A stretch of 64,000 nt of DNA from Dyadobacter sp. NIV53 (GTDB taxonomy: Bacteria > Bacteroidota > Bacteroidia > Cytophagales > Spirosomataceae), in the NCBI RefSeq assembly GCF_019711195.1, contig NZ_CP081299.1, forward strand, positions 3,534,001 through 3,598,000. The letters are read 5' to 3'. Position 1 is the first letter of the stretch, and every line of letters begins with the position of its first letter. The translations under genes and the position numbers were made by a program. Below the pieces are notes generated by a model, which saw only the letters and a program-made list of their open reading frames with translations, searched no databases and was not told the origin of the DNA. Of this stretch, positions 8,928 through 18,129 are shown piece by piece.

Positions 8928-9248
8928 ATGAACTCTGTAAAATTAATCGGAAATGTAGGCCGCGAAATTAATGTAAAGGAATTTGAAGGCGGAAAAGTGG
9001 CAACCTTCTCTGTGGTAACCAATGAAACTTATATCAATAAAAATAAAGAAGAAGTAACAAGTTCGGCCTGGCATTCTGTTGTTGCCTGGGGAAAACTTGC
9101 ACAGGTTTGCGAAACTTTATTGGCAAGTGGTAAAAAAGTTTCGGTTGAAGGCAGGCTGAATTATCGTCAGTATCAAAATAAAGAAGACAAGACTGTAAAG
9201 GTGACTGAAATTGTAGCTTTTAGAGTAGAGGAAGCAAAAGCTGAATAA
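8928..9248 (+). CDS. ssb: single-stranded DNA-binding protein
   Basis: 106 residues starting MNSVKLIGNVGREINVKEFE at the ATG at 8928; longer in-frame starts would add an unrelated leader. The OB-fold signature is clear: VATFSVVTNE, then SSAWHSVVAWGKLAQ, then GKKVSVEGRLNYRQY. The protein coats single-stranded DNA in replication and repair. It ends soon after the OB fold (VEEAKAE) and lacks the acidic DDxxPF tail by which housekeeping SSBs recruit partners, so it may be an accessory paralogue rather than the only SSB of the cell. A 15-bp terminator hairpin follows. Confidence 0.9.
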   Translation: MNSVKLIGNVGREINVKEFEGGKVATFSVVTNETYINKNKEEVTSSAWHSVVAWGKLAQVCETLLASGKKVSVEGRLNYRQYQNKEDKTVKVTEIVAFRVEEAKAE

Positions 9249-9267
9249 TGGTAATTGGATTTGTTTA

Positions 9268-9302
9268 AAGATTTGTCAACTTTCAAAAAGTTGACAAATC
9301 TT
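9268..9302. terminator. terminator hairpin after ssb
   Basis: A 15-bp perfect stem, AAGATTTGTCAACTT (9268-9282) with 9288-9302 across a five-base loop. A second weaker hairpin with the core GAAGTCA...TGACTTC follows at 9313-9350. Together they separate ssb from the convergent xylB. Confidence 0.65.
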
Positions 9303-9367
9303 AATGCTTAAGAGAAGTCAAGTTTTTAAAACCTGACTTCCGTATAACCTGGCTTATTTTAAATAAA

Positions 9368-10849
9368 CTATTCATTCATCAAAGCCTCTTTCCATTTCCC
9401 ATAAGCTTCTTTGGTTGCTTCGGTTAAGTTGGAATCCGGCTCAATAGTTCTTACCGCAGACAAACCTACAAATGCATCTTCGCGGGTTTTGTAATAACCC
9501 AGGCCAAAACCGGCAGCACGCGCCGCTCCCTGTGCCCCATCAGTATTGATCAGTTCAACTGCGGCTCCTGAAACGTTGGCAAAAGTTTCACGAAAAACAG
9601 GGCTCAAAAACATATTGGCTTCTCCGGCACGGATATTTTTTAAAGAAACACCTACGGTTTCCATGATTTCCATTCCATAATAAAGCGCAAACACAATTCC
9701 TTCCTGTGCAGCACGCGTCCAGTGGCTCAAACCATGACGACTAAATTGCAGTCCTTTGAAATTGGCTCCCGGATCCTGGTTTTCCAGCATACGTTCGGCT
9801 CCGTTACCAAATGGCAAACAAAGTAGTCCGTCGGAGCCGACGGGTGCTTTTGCTGCCAGGTCATTCATTTCAGGGTATGACACACTTCCTTGCAATTGTG
9901 CATTTCTCAGCCAGCCATTCAGGCTGCCTGTACCATTAACGCAGAGTAATACGCCGTAACGGGAAGCTGCTGAAATAGGATTAACATGCAAAAATGTATT
10001 GACCCTTGATTTCGGATCAAATTTGATCTGATCACTTACACCATACACAACGCCGGAAGTACCTGCTGTTGCAGCTACTTCACCCGGTTCCAGTACGTTA
10101 AGTGAAAATGCATTATTGGGTTGGTCACCGGCCCGATACGTAACTGGTGTTCCTGCTTTTAAACCCAGCGCCATTGCTGCTTCGGATGTAATACGACCTT
10201 GTTCGGAGAAAGTCGGTAAAACAGCAGGAAGTAACGACGGATCAAATCCAAAATGATTAAAAAGGAAATCAGCGGGACGGTCATTTACAAAATCCCAGAA
10301 TATTCCTTCGGATAAACCGGAAGGAGTTGTCACGACGTCACCAGTCATGCGTGCAGCCAGATAATCGCCGGGAAGCATAAACTTGTGCACCTTTGCGTAT
10401 ACTTCCGGTTCGTTTTGTTTCACCCATGCCAATTTTGATGCAGTGAAGTTTCCGGGTGAATTAAGCAAATGAGGCAGCACGTACTCTTCTCCTAATGCTT
10501 CCATTGCTTTATTTCCCACCTCTACGGCCCGGCTGTCACACCAGATAATAGATGGCCGCAGCACGTTCATATCCTTATCTACTACAACAAGTCCGTGCAT
10601 CTGATAAGAAATACCGATTGCACCGACTTCTTTTTTATCAATACCAGCTTTTTGCATCACTGCCTGCGAAGCCAGGCAAGCATTTTCCCACCACTGCTCC
10701 GGTTGTTGTTCGGCAAAGCCTGGCTTCGGAGCATCTATACTCATTTCTTTTTCAGGATAAAAAGCAGAAGCAGCAACCTCTCCGGTATCTGCATTCAGCA
10801 AACAGGCTTTAATAGATGAACTGCCCAAATCGAATCCCAGGAAATACAT
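9368..10849 (-). CDS. xylB: xylulokinase (FGGY family)
   Basis: 493 residues of the FGGY carbohydrate kinase family, which phosphorylates D-xylulose to xylulose 5-phosphate with ATP. The N-terminal phosphate-binding motif is GFDLGSSSIKACLL, the xylulokinase-type substrate loop is ISYQMHGLVVVD, the C-terminal ATP-binding domain has ATAGTSGVVYGV and the second domain closes with GAQGAARAAGFG. 'MHG' in the substrate loop favours xylulokinase over glycerol or gluconate kinases. No xylose isomerase gene adjoins in the window. A perfect 19-bp palindrome (10948-10966) lies about 100 bases upstream and is a plausible operator; a near-consensus -7 box (TATCTTTA, 10889-10896, minus strand) sits between the two. 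Confidence 0.88.
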   Translation of the reverse strand: MYFLGFDLGSSSIKACLLNADTGEVAASAFYPEKEMSIDAPKPGFAEQQPEQWWENACLASQAVMQKAGIDKKEVGAIGISYQMHGLVVVDKDMNVLRPSIIWCDSRAVEVGNKAMEALGEEYVLPHLLNSPGNFTASKLAWVKQNEPEVYAKVHKFMLPGDYLAARMTGDVVTTPSGLSEGIFWDFVNDRPADFLFNHFGFDPSLLPAVLPTFSEQGRITSEAAMALGLKAGTPVTYRAGDQPNNAFSLNVLEPGEVAATAGTSGVVYGVSDQIKFDPKSRVNTFLHVNPISAASRYGVLLCVNGTGSLNGWLRNAQLQGSVSYPEMNDLAAKAPVGSDGLLCLPFGNGAERMLENQDPGANFKGLQFSRHGLSHWTRAAQEGIVFALYYGMEIMETVGVSLKNIRAGEANMFLSPVFRETFANVSGAAVELINTDGAQGAARAAGFGLGYYKTREDAFVGLSAVRTIEPDSNLTEATKEAYGKWKEALMNE

Positions 10850-10947
10850 ATTAATTATTTTTTTTGTGATTGAAAAGCTATGTTTATTTAAAGATAAGCG
10901 CTAAAAAGTACAAAAATGTTCAATTTATTTAATATTCTCCTACTATT

Positions 10948-10966
10948 AAGTGTAAAATTTACACTT
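10948..10966. promoter_or_regulatory. candidate operator palindrome upstream of xylB
   Basis: AAGTGTAAAATTTACACTT is a perfect palindrome (9-bp half sites around a central A) in the 318-base gap between the divergent xylB and M28 peptidase genes. Its form is that of a dimeric repressor site. A partial copy of the half site (GGTGTAAATT) occurs near 11079, closer to the peptidase start. The regulator is not in the window. The remainder of the gap is AT-rich and shows no gene. Confidence 0.55.
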
Positions 10967-11167
10967 GTTATTAATTTCCTGAACTTAGTCGAAAAAGATA
11001 CCCCGATTTACATAAAACGTATTTAAAAAAAATCTAACTATTTTTACTAAGATATTCACAATATTGGAATCTATTTAAGGTGTAAATTGTGTTAACCTTG
11101 GAGTTCCGCAACACTGTAGAAATATATTATTTTAAGTCAGAAGCAAAATCATGCTATAAGGAGGATT

Positions 11168-12631
11168 ATGAAAAAAATTGTACAATTTGTGTTAATTGGT
11201 GGGGCGGTTATCCTTTTTGCAGGATTTGGCTCAAGAGACAAAAAATGGGAAAAGCCTTTTTCCCGTATTGACAATGAAGTCAAAAAAAACAGCATGGCGT
11301 ATCAAACGCTGAGCGACGCTACGAAAAGTATAGGACACCGACTTACGGGAAGCAGTAATGGTGAAAAAGCGGAAGAATATGCATTCAAGCTTTTGAAAAG
11401 TTACGGATTTACAGATGTTGCCTATCAGTCATTCGAGGTAGAATCCTGGATGCGGGATACGGTTACACTTAGCATAGCTCCAGGCAGCAGCGATAATTTT
11501 CGCGATGTTCCGGTTGTTTCTCTTGCGCATTCGCCTGTGGAAGCCAAGCTGCAGGGAGAAATCGTGGATGTAGGCAACGGACTCGAAGAGGATTTCGAAG
11601 CAAATAAGGATAAAATAAAAGGAAAAATTGCACTGGCTAATATTGGCCTTTCCGGTGTTACGGGCAAAAAGAACCTGCACAGGTCTGAAAAGACAGCTTT
11701 GGCAATTAAATACGGTGCAAGCGGAATTATTATGGTAAATGGCGCTCCCGGCAAAATTTTGCTTACCGGTACAGCCTCGGTTACAGGCAGTATAATTTCT
11801 ATTCCGGCTGTCTGCATTTCCAATGATAGCGGTAACGAACTACGGATCTGGCTAAAAGATGAAGGTCCGCTTGAAGCAAATATTGATATGCACAACGTTT
11901 CCAAGCCTATTAAAGCACGAAATGTTATTGCTACATTAAAGGGAAAATCAGACGAAAAAATAATCATTGGCGGACACCTTGATTCCTGGGATCTGGCAAC
12001 GGGAGCTATTGACAACGGTATAGGCTCTTTTGCAGTAATGGATATGGCCCGTACTTTCCAGGCACTTAAAATAAAACCTGAACGTACTATTCAGTTTGTA
12101 CTTTTTATGGGTGAAGAACAGGGCCTGTTAGGTTCCAAACATTTTGTGGAAGAGCTGAAAAAGAACGGAACACTGGATAAAGTGAGCTACATGATGAACC
12201 TGGACATGACCAACGACCCGAAAGGTATCAATGCTTTTGGAAGGGAAGAAATGAATGGATTTATTAAAACAGTTGGCGATGCGATTCACAATGTTGATTC
12301 AACTTATAAGAATGAAACAGCAAATCGTGCCGGTTTACATAGTGACCATCAGCCATTTATGCTGGAAGGTGTTCCAATAGCAGGATTATCCGGGCAGTTG
12401 GAAAAATCAGTACTAAATTGCTATCACGCCGATTGTGATGATTTTAGCCTGGTTAATAAGGAGCAGCTGGAAAATACCGTTCGCATTGCTTCTATGTATT
12501 TATACGCATTGGCCAATACCGATAAGCTGGCAGTAAAAAAACTTTCAGATACAAATACCCGTGATTTCCTTATTTCACAGGGATTAAAACAGGAACTTGT
12601 TCTGGGCCAGGAATGGCGCTGGGGAAAATAA
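11168..12631 (+). CDS. secreted M28-family zinc peptidase
   Basis: 487 residues. An N-terminal hydrophobic segment (IVQFVLIGGAVILFAGFGS) acts as signal peptide or anchor. A protease-associated (PA) insert (around residues 120-230) precedes the M28 catalytic domain with its di-zinc ligands: His270 and Asp272 in GGHLDSWD, Asp282 in GAIDNG, the Glu pair in MGEEQGLLG, Asp in NLDMTNDP and His in GLHSDHQPF. This arrangement matches plasma glutamate carboxypeptidase-like aminopeptidases. It should release N-terminal residues or dipeptides from peptides outside the cytoplasm. The ribosome-binding region is unusual for this phylum: a full AAGGAGG at 11158-11164, only three bases before the ATG. A hairpin terminator follows. 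Confidence 0.9.
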   Translation: MKKIVQFVLIGGAVILFAGFGSRDKKWEKPFSRIDNEVKKNSMAYQTLSDATKSIGHRLTGSSNGEKAEEYAFKLLKSYGFTDVAYQSFEVESWMRDTVTLSIAPGSSDNFRDVPVVSLAHSPVEAKLQGEIVDVGNGLEEDFEANKDKIKGKIALANIGLSGVTGKKNLHRSEKTALAIKYGASGIIMVNGAPGKILLTGTASVTGSIISIPAVCISNDSGNELRIWLKDEGPLEANIDMHNVSKPIKARNVIATLKGKSDEKIIIGGHLDSWDLATGAIDNGIGSFAVMDMARTFQALKIKPERTIQFVLFMGEEQGLLGSKHFVEELKKNGTLDKVSYMMNLDMTNDPKGINAFGREEMNGFIKTVGDAIHNVDSTYKNETANRAGLHSDHQPFMLEGVPIAGLSGQLEKSVLNCYHADCDDFSLVNKEQLENTVRIASMYLYALANTDKLAVKKLSDTNTRDFLISQGLKQELVLGQEWRWGK

Positions 12632-12651
12632 TTATTTCATTATCAATGCTG

Positions 12652-12683
12652 CGCCATCGTTTGTAAATTCACAAACGATGGCG
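12652..12683. terminator. terminator hairpin after the M28 peptidase gene
   Basis: A 13-bp perfect stem (CGCCATCGTTTGT, 12652-12664, with 12671-12683) with a six-base loop AAATTC and a short T-run, between the peptidase gene and ispE. Confidence 0.7.
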
Positions 12684-12745
12684 TTTAAGTGTAATGTAAC
12701 GGCAGAAATAAAAATGGCCGTGGTACTTCAAAATTGCTATAGCAC

Positions 12746-13555
12746 ATGCTTGTATTTCCCAATGCCAAAATAAACATTGGCCTTAATATTGTTGAAAAAA
12801 GATCCGATGGATTCCATAACATAGAGTCCTGCTTTTACCCGGTTGGCTGGTCGGATGCATTGGAAATTATGCCGGCCGGCAAGCTTTCATTTCACTCCGA
12901 TGGTATTGCTATTCCCGGTAATGCATCTGACAATCTTTGTCTTAAAGCATACCAGATACTGGCTGCTGATTATGATTTGCCACTTGTTTCCATTCATTTA
13001 TTAAAAGCAATTCCTATTGGCGCAGGGCTAGGTGGCGGCTCTTCTGATGCGGCTTTTGTCATAACTGTTTTAAATTCTCAATTTGATTTAAAAATTTCTT
13101 TAGAAAAACAACAGGATTACGCACGTAGATTGGGAAGTGATTGTGCTTTTTTTGTTGTCAACAAACCAGTGTATTGTTACGAAAAGGGAGACCGTTTTGA
13201 AAATATTGATTTAAGTCTGACAGGTAAATGGATTGTTCTCATAAATCCTGGCATACATATTTCTACAGCAGAGGCATACGCAGGTGTAAAGCCGGAATTA
13301 TCGGGTAATGATCTACGAAATTTATTAAAAGAACCTATATCAAAATGGAAGAGTGAAGTGAAGAATGATTTCGAAGCAGCACTTTTTTTAAAATACCCTC
13401 TTTTGAAGACAATTAAGCAAAGTTTGTACGAATATGGTGCAGATTATGCAGCAATGAGCGGATCGGGATCAACATTGTATGGAATTTTTGAAAAAGAAAT
13501 TGATTTGTCAGCTTACTTTCAGCGTTATAAAATATGGCAGGGTATGTTAAAATAA
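12746..13555 (+). CDS. ispE: 4-diphosphocytidyl-2-C-methyl-D-erythritol kinase
   Basis: 269 residues of the GHMP kinase family. IspE phosphorylates CDP-methylerythritol in the MEP route to isoprenoid precursors. The N-terminus MLVFPNAKINIGLNIVEKR is diagnostic for IspE, the GHMP ATP-binding loop is PIGAGLGGGSSDAAF, and the C-terminal motif AAMSGSGSTLYGIF matches the third GHMP motif. Bacteroidota IspE proteins are of this length, a little shorter than the E. coli enzyme. It stands alone, followed by an orphan oxidase subunit gene in the same direction with a 102-base gap. Confidence 0.95.
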   Translation: MLVFPNAKINIGLNIVEKRSDGFHNIESCFYPVGWSDALEIMPAGKLSFHSDGIAIPGNASDNLCLKAYQILAADYDLPLVSIHLLKAIPIGAGLGGGSSDAAFVITVLNSQFDLKISLEKQQDYARRLGSDCAFFVVNKPVYCYEKGDRFENIDLSLTGKWIVLINPGIHISTAEAYAGVKPELSGNDLRNLLKEPISKWKSEVKNDFEAALFLKYPLLKTIKQSLYEYGADYAAMSGSGSTLYGIFEKEIDLSAYFQRYKIWQGMLK

Positions 13556-13657
13556 ATATATTCCAATACATATATGCAAATGGTTGACAAATGTCGTTAT
13601 CTTCACTTGCTGCTTTGAATCAACGAATTATAAAATAAAAATCTCTGAAAAAAGAAA

Positions 13658-14269
13658 ATGAGTACGAGGCCCACAACCAAATTACAGGATAACCCTTTTA
13701 CCAAGCGCAGGGAGCCCATCGGCTTTATGTTATGGTTGGGTATTATAGGCAGCTCGCTTCTGTTTACGACAATATTTCTTGTTTACCTGATTCGCATGCA
13801 CAATGCAGATAGCCACTTTGTAGCTCTTCCTGATATGTTCTGGCTTAGCACATTGGTTATTTTATTCAGCAGTATTACATTTCATGAAGCAAATCTGGCA
13901 TTCGTTCAGGAGCGGTTTTTACATTATCGCATATTTTTAGGAGCTACCTTAACACTGGGAATCACATTTATACTATTACAGGTAAGCGGCTGGCTTGAAA
14001 TGATTGAAAGCGGTGCATTTATGGGTAATAGCAATTCTGTGGGACTTGTATATATCCTTACCGGCCTTCACCTGCTTCATATTGTAGCCGGAGTTGTGTA
14101 CCTGAGCCTTTTATTCAAAAAATCGTTAGAAAACCGAACTTATGTGGATTCATTTGTATACAGTGTCAATCCTCCTAACCGTCTCCGCCTAAAACTCATG
14201 ACCAGATACTGGCATTTTGTGGATGCTTTGTGGCTGATTGTATTTATTTTTCTCGTGCTTTTATATTAA
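13658..14269 (+). CDS. heme-copper oxidase subunit III-like protein
   Basis: 203 residues with five predicted membrane helices and a charged N-terminus. The family's conserved end, YWHFVDALWLIVFIFLVLLY, here read as RYWHFVDALWLIVF, is the classical closing helix of cytochrome c oxidase subunit III; the central TGLHLLHIVAGVVYL helix also fits. Subunit III does not carry the redox centres and stabilises the catalytic subunit I of a terminal oxidase. Subunits I and II are not nearby, so this is an orphan copy, perhaps serving an oxidase encoded elsewhere. Bacteroidota often have one copy inside and one outside the oxidase cluster. Confidence 0.85.
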   Translation: MSTRPTTKLQDNPFTKRREPIGFMLWLGIIGSSLLFTTIFLVYLIRMHNADSHFVALPDMFWLSTLVILFSSITFHEANLAFVQERFLHYRIFLGATLTLGITFILLQVSGWLEMIESGAFMGNSNSVGLVYILTGLHLLHIVAGVVYLSLLFKKSLENRTYVDSFVYSVNPPNRLRLKLMTRYWHFVDALWLIVFIFLVLLY

Positions 14270-14340
14270 AGGTTATCAGTCGTCAGCAATCGGCTAACAA
14301 ATATCAAACCTGTTAGCTACTGATTTAGACACCTTCTGTT

Positions 14341-15551
14341 TTAAAAATTACTTTTCAAACTCCTTCTTGCCAGATATGCGCTTACGAGCGTTAATACGGC
14401 CGCCATCAGCATAGGCGCTCCCGGAAAATAAACCGGAGCAGATGGTAATGTATAGAATGAAAAAAGATTGGTCATCAGAGGAGGGCCGATAATTGAAGTC
14501 AGGCTTTGCAGGCTTGTTAGTGCTCCCTGAATTTCTCCCTGCTCATTGGATGCAACCTGGGTTGAAATAATTCCCTGAAGCGATGGCCCGGCAATACTTC
14601 CCAAGATATACGGAACCATAAAAAGGTACATCATCCAGCCCTGTGTAGCAAAGGCATATAGGGTAAAACCAACCGCATATAAGAGCAGCCCTATATAAAC
14701 TCCTCTTTTCTGACCAAGTTTCGGGATAATAAAACGGATCAGATAACCCTGGACAATAGCACTTAACAGGCCAACTGCTCCCAAGGAATAGCCAATATTC
14801 GCTTCATCCCATCCGAATTTTTCAATAACGTAAAATGACCAATTGCTCTGAACAGCATGCACAGCAATGTAAACCAATCCCAATGAGGCAATCAGCCCAT
14901 ATATGACCGGATATCTTTTCAGATTTTTAAATGATCCCAAAGGATTCGCTCTTGACCATTCAAATTTCCTCCGGTTTTCAGGTTTCAGTGATTCCGGTAA
15001 TATAAAATAGCCATACAACCAGTTCACAAATGAAAAACCTGCTGCTGCGATAAAAGGGACCCGTGTTCCATATTGCCCTAATAATCCACCCAAAACCGGT
15101 CCTATTATAAATCCAAGGCCAAATGCAGCGCCTAATAAACCAAAGTTTTGTGCACGTTTTTCAGGAGTGCTGATATCCGCAATATAAGCGGCGCCGGTTG
15201 TAAAACTTGCACCCAGGATTCCGGCAATAATGCGCCCCACATAAAGCCAGGCTAAGGTTGGGGCAAAAGCTAAAAAACGTAATCGACCCCAAAACCAAAT
15301 AGTGAAGCAAGTAAAACAGGACGCCTTCCAAACTGATCGCTAAGGCCGCCTAACACAGGCGCACATATAAACTGCATAAAAGCGTAAGCAAACAAAAGCC
15401 AGCCGCCATCCTGTGATGCTGCACTAATACTATCGCCGGTAAGTCCGCTGATCAACTTGGGCATAACCGGAATAATAATTCCCAGTCCGATCACATCGAT
15501 CAAAAGTGTAACGAATATAAAGCCTAATGCCGGAGATCGTTTTTCTGCCAT
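14341..15551 (-). pseudogene. TetA-like MFS drug transporter, frameshifted
   Basis: A 12-helix major facilitator of the tetracycline/multidrug type split into two frames. Codons from 15551 give the first helices and the MFS loop motif GGLSDQFGRRPVLLASLFG, ending FGFGVDYVF then stop; the continuation LAFAPTLAWLYVGRIIAG is in another frame. The break falls on a run of six A (15272-15277 on the plus strand); a seventh would restore FLAFAPT. The second part, from LAFAPT to the C-terminus, is intact, including GAAYIADISTPEKRA, the central-loop region and helices 7-12. The gene would export a drug or metabolite. Either a recent inactivation or a homopolymer error. Divergent from the AraC-type regulator. 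Confidence 0.8.
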
Positions 15552-15568
15552 GAAATAATGTTAAGCTT

Positions 15569-15576
15569 CAAAAATA
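15569..15576 (-). promoter_or_regulatory. -7 box of the MFS gene
   Basis: Read on the minus strand this is TATTTTTG, matching the Bacteroidota -7 consensus TAnnTTTG, 18 bases before the start codon of the MFS gene. No clear -33 TTTG partner is visible. Confidence 0.4.
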
Positions 15577-15626
15577 CACTTAAATTTCGGTCACGATGTA
15601 TAGGATGGTATAGAATTTCGATTTTG

Positions 15627-15634
15627 TATCTTTG
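15627..15634 (+). promoter_or_regulatory. -7 box of the AraC-type regulator gene
   Basis: TATCTTTG, a perfect Bacteroidota -7 box. It places the transcript start near 15640 and therefore supports the ATG at 15653 over the TTG at 15632 as translation start. No clear -33 partner. Confidence 0.5.
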
Positions 15635-15652
15635 ATATCCATTTATAAAAAT

Positions 15653-16819
15653 ATGCCTGCAACGTTTCCCCCCATCCGGACTGACATTTTCTCACTATTT
15701 ATACTGCTTGGAGCTGTACAGGGAATTTTTCTTTGTTATTTTTTTATCATCAATAGCGGAGGAAAAAGATTCCCAAATATTTTTCTTGGTTCTTTGCTTC
15801 TTGGTATGTCACTGATTATGGCAGATGTATGGCTGGGTTACACCAATTATATGTTTCGGGTAATATGGCTTGTCGACTTTACAGAACCCGTTAATCTGCT
15901 TTTGGCTCCGCTTACATTTTTATATATTAAAACCAGTATAAACCAGCACTTGAAAAAAAGCGATCTGCTTCATTTTCTTCCTTCTCTGGTTTATTTTATT
16001 TACATGTGCCTTCTTATTTATCCGCAAAGCCCTGAATTTAAGTACAATAATAATCTTGGCGCTTTTCATCCCGAAATGCATACAATACCTGCAGATGTTT
16101 ATGGAAAACATTGGATGTTTTTTCTAAAACGCCACCTCACTGATATGACATTCATCAGTATCTTATCTTATGATATCGGTACTTTTATTTTCCTGAACAA
16201 AGCATTCAAAAAACAGGGACTATCATTTTTTACCCGTGAAAATAATTCACTTTCATGGTATAGAAAACTACACCTGCAATTACTGATCCTTGTAATTATC
16301 TTTTTTATTGTACGGTTAACATTTCCGCACGATCTTGGAGACCATCTTATAGCAGCTTTTATTTCCCTTATCATTTATACCATAAGTGTCTCTGTATTCA
16401 GTAAATCCATGTTTTTTCATGAAACAAATGCAAAAACAATAAAAAAATATGAGAAATCATCTTTAACACCTGAATTACAAAATACAACACTAAAAAAACT
16501 GGAAGAAGTAATGGATGTCGAAAAACCGTTTCTTGATCCTGGTTTTTCCCTTCCGGTTCTGGCAAAACGTCTTGGCATTTCCACTCATCATTTATCACAA
16601 ATTCTGAACGAAGAATTGAATCAGTCTTTTTTTGACTTTCTGGCTTCATACAGAATTACAGAGGCTCAAAGGTTGCTTGTATCTGAGGAAAGCAATTATA
16701 TTAAAATCGAAGAAATCGCCCAGATGGTTGGCTACAATTCAAAATCTGCATTTAATACTTCCTTTCGAAAAATAACCGGGTTTACACCTTCTGAATTCAA
16801 AAAACAAAGCATAAAGTAG
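15653..16819 (+). CDS. 7TM-type AraC-family transcriptional regulator
   Basis: 388 residues. The N-terminal two thirds hold about seven hydrophobic helices (starting IFSLFILLGAVQGIFLCYFF), and the C-terminal third is an AraC/XylS DNA-binding domain with two helix-turn-helix motifs: LPVLAKRLGISTHHLSQILN and YIKIEEIAQMVGYNSKSAFN, followed by FRKITGFTPSEFKK. Membrane-embedded AraC regulators of this layout are common in Bacteroidota and probably sense an external or membrane signal directly. The ligand is unknown. It is divergent from the MFS transporter and upstream of an acyltransferase gene, so it may control either; this is inference from position. Confidence 0.85.
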   Translation: MPATFPPIRTDIFSLFILLGAVQGIFLCYFFIINSGGKRFPNIFLGSLLLGMSLIMADVWLGYTNYMFRVIWLVDFTEPVNLLLAPLTFLYIKTSINQHLKKSDLLHFLPSLVYFIYMCLLIYPQSPEFKYNNNLGAFHPEMHTIPADVYGKHWMFFLKRHLTDMTFISILSYDIGTFIFLNKAFKKQGLSFFTRENNSLSWYRKLHLQLLILVIIFFIVRLTFPHDLGDHLIAAFISLIIYTISVSVFSKSMFFHETNAKTIKKYEKSSLTPELQNTTLKKLEEVMDVEKPFLDPGFSLPVLAKRLGISTHHLSQILNEELNQSFFDFLASYRITEAQRLLVSEESNYIKIEEIAQMVGYNSKSAFNTSFRKITGFTPSEFKKQSIK

Positions 16820-16895
16820 CCGGTTGCACATGTTCTGATCTATCGGGAAGTACGCCGAGCTGATAAAAACGTACTTTTCACCATTTTTCGACAAT

Positions 16896-16903
16896 TAATT
16901 TTG
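16896..16903 (+). promoter_or_regulatory. -7 box of the acyltransferase gene
   Basis: TAATTTTG matches the Bacteroidota TAnnTTTG box, 24 bases before the start codon at 16927. Confidence 0.4.
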
Positions 16904-16926
16904 GCTATTCATTAAAAATAATAGTC

Positions 16927-18129
16927 ATGGAAAATTCCGGATTTAAAAACTTACAATCATCTTCCTTTCGCCGTTATGACCTGGACTGGCTTCGTGTCAT
17001 CGCGTTTGCTCTTCTGATTTTTTACCACGTTGGTATGTTTTTCAACTACTGGGACTGGCATATCAAAAACAACGTAGTTACGCACGCAGTAGAATGGCCT
17101 ATGCGCTTCACAAACCAGTGGCGTATGGCTCTCCTGTTTATGATCTCAGGAGCGGGTGTTTATTTTGCTCTGGAAAACAGGACCCCGGGGTCATTTCTGG
17201 GCGAAAGATTTATCAGGATATTTATTCCGCTTCTGTTCGGGATGTTTGTAATTGTTCCTCCGCAAATCTTTTTTGAACGCCTAACCCAGGGGCAAACCTA
17301 TTCTTATGCGGAGTTCTACAAAACGGTTTTTCAATTTCAGCCTTATCCCAAAGGAAGTTTCAGCTGGCATCATCTGTGGTATCTCGTCTATATTTTCTTT
17401 TATTCCGTTTTAGCATTACCGCTATTGCTTTTTATTCGCCGCCAAAAAGAAATGACGGCGAAATGGGCGAGATTTTTCAGCAATCCTGCTTTACTCATAA
17501 TCATTCCGGTGATCTGGCATGTTACAGGAAATCTGTTTCTTGATAAATATCCGACTACGCACAACCTGGTCCACGATTGGAATAATCATTTTCATTCATT
17601 AACCCTGTTTATTTCCGGCTTTGTTTTATGCACGCAAACAACATTTTGGGAGACGTTAAAGAAACACCGGAAATTAATGCTGGGAATCTGGATAACGCTT
17701 ACAATAATCCTGTATGCGGCGTACTGGGCTAACGACAGGGAAGATTATGACTGGGAAAGATATTTGTATCCGGTCATACAAACGACCAATGTATGGTGTG
17801 TTCTGCTGTGTATTTTCGGATATGGATACACTTATCTGCAATTCTCGAACAGGTTTTTAAAATATGCCAATGAAGCCGTTTACCCTTTTTACATTTTACA
17901 CCAAACAGTCATTATTTGTCTGGCATATCCATTGATCAATTCGTCGTTGTCTGTAGCGTTGAAGTTCGGTTATCTGTGTATTGCCACTTTTATGATATGC
18001 CTGGTATTATATCATTTTCTGATCAGGCAATTCAATGTACTCAGATTCGTATTTGGGTTGAAGACAAAATGGAGAAAAGAATCAAAAACCAATCAGGTAA
18101 AAGAAACTTTTATTTCTTCAAAATCTTGA
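16927..18129 (+). CDS. membrane acyltransferase, family 3
   Basis: 400 residues with about ten membrane helices. The N-terminal block RRYDLDWLRVIAFALLIFYH carries the conserved Arg and the invariant His of the acyltransferase-3 (OafA/OpgC/glucan modification) superfamily. These inner-membrane enzymes transfer acetyl, succinyl or similar groups to carbohydrates or lipids exported from the cell. NFYW-type residues FFNYWDWHIKN after the first helix recall Bacteroidota 'acyltransferase family' members. No glycan gene adjoins, so the acceptor is unknown. The last 20 bases overlap the end of the convergent OmpA gene. Confidence 0.85.
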   Translation: MENSGFKNLQSSSFRRYDLDWLRVIAFALLIFYHVGMFFNYWDWHIKNNVVTHAVEWPMRFTNQWRMALLFMISGAGVYFALENRTPGSFLGERFIRIFIPLLFGMFVIVPPQIFFERLTQGQTYSYAEFYKTVFQFQPYPKGSFSWHHLWYLVYIFFYSVLALPLLLFIRRQKEMTAKWARFFSNPALLIIIPVIWHVTGNLFLDKYPTTHNLVHDWNNHFHSLTLFISGFVLCTQTTFWETLKKHRKLMLGIWITLTIILYAAYWANDREDYDWERYLYPVIQTTNVWCVLLCIFGYGYTYLQFSNRFLKYANEAVYPFYILHQTVIICLAYPLINSSLSVALKFGYLCIATFMICLVLYHFLIRQFNVLRFVFGLKTKWRKESKTNQVKETFISSKS

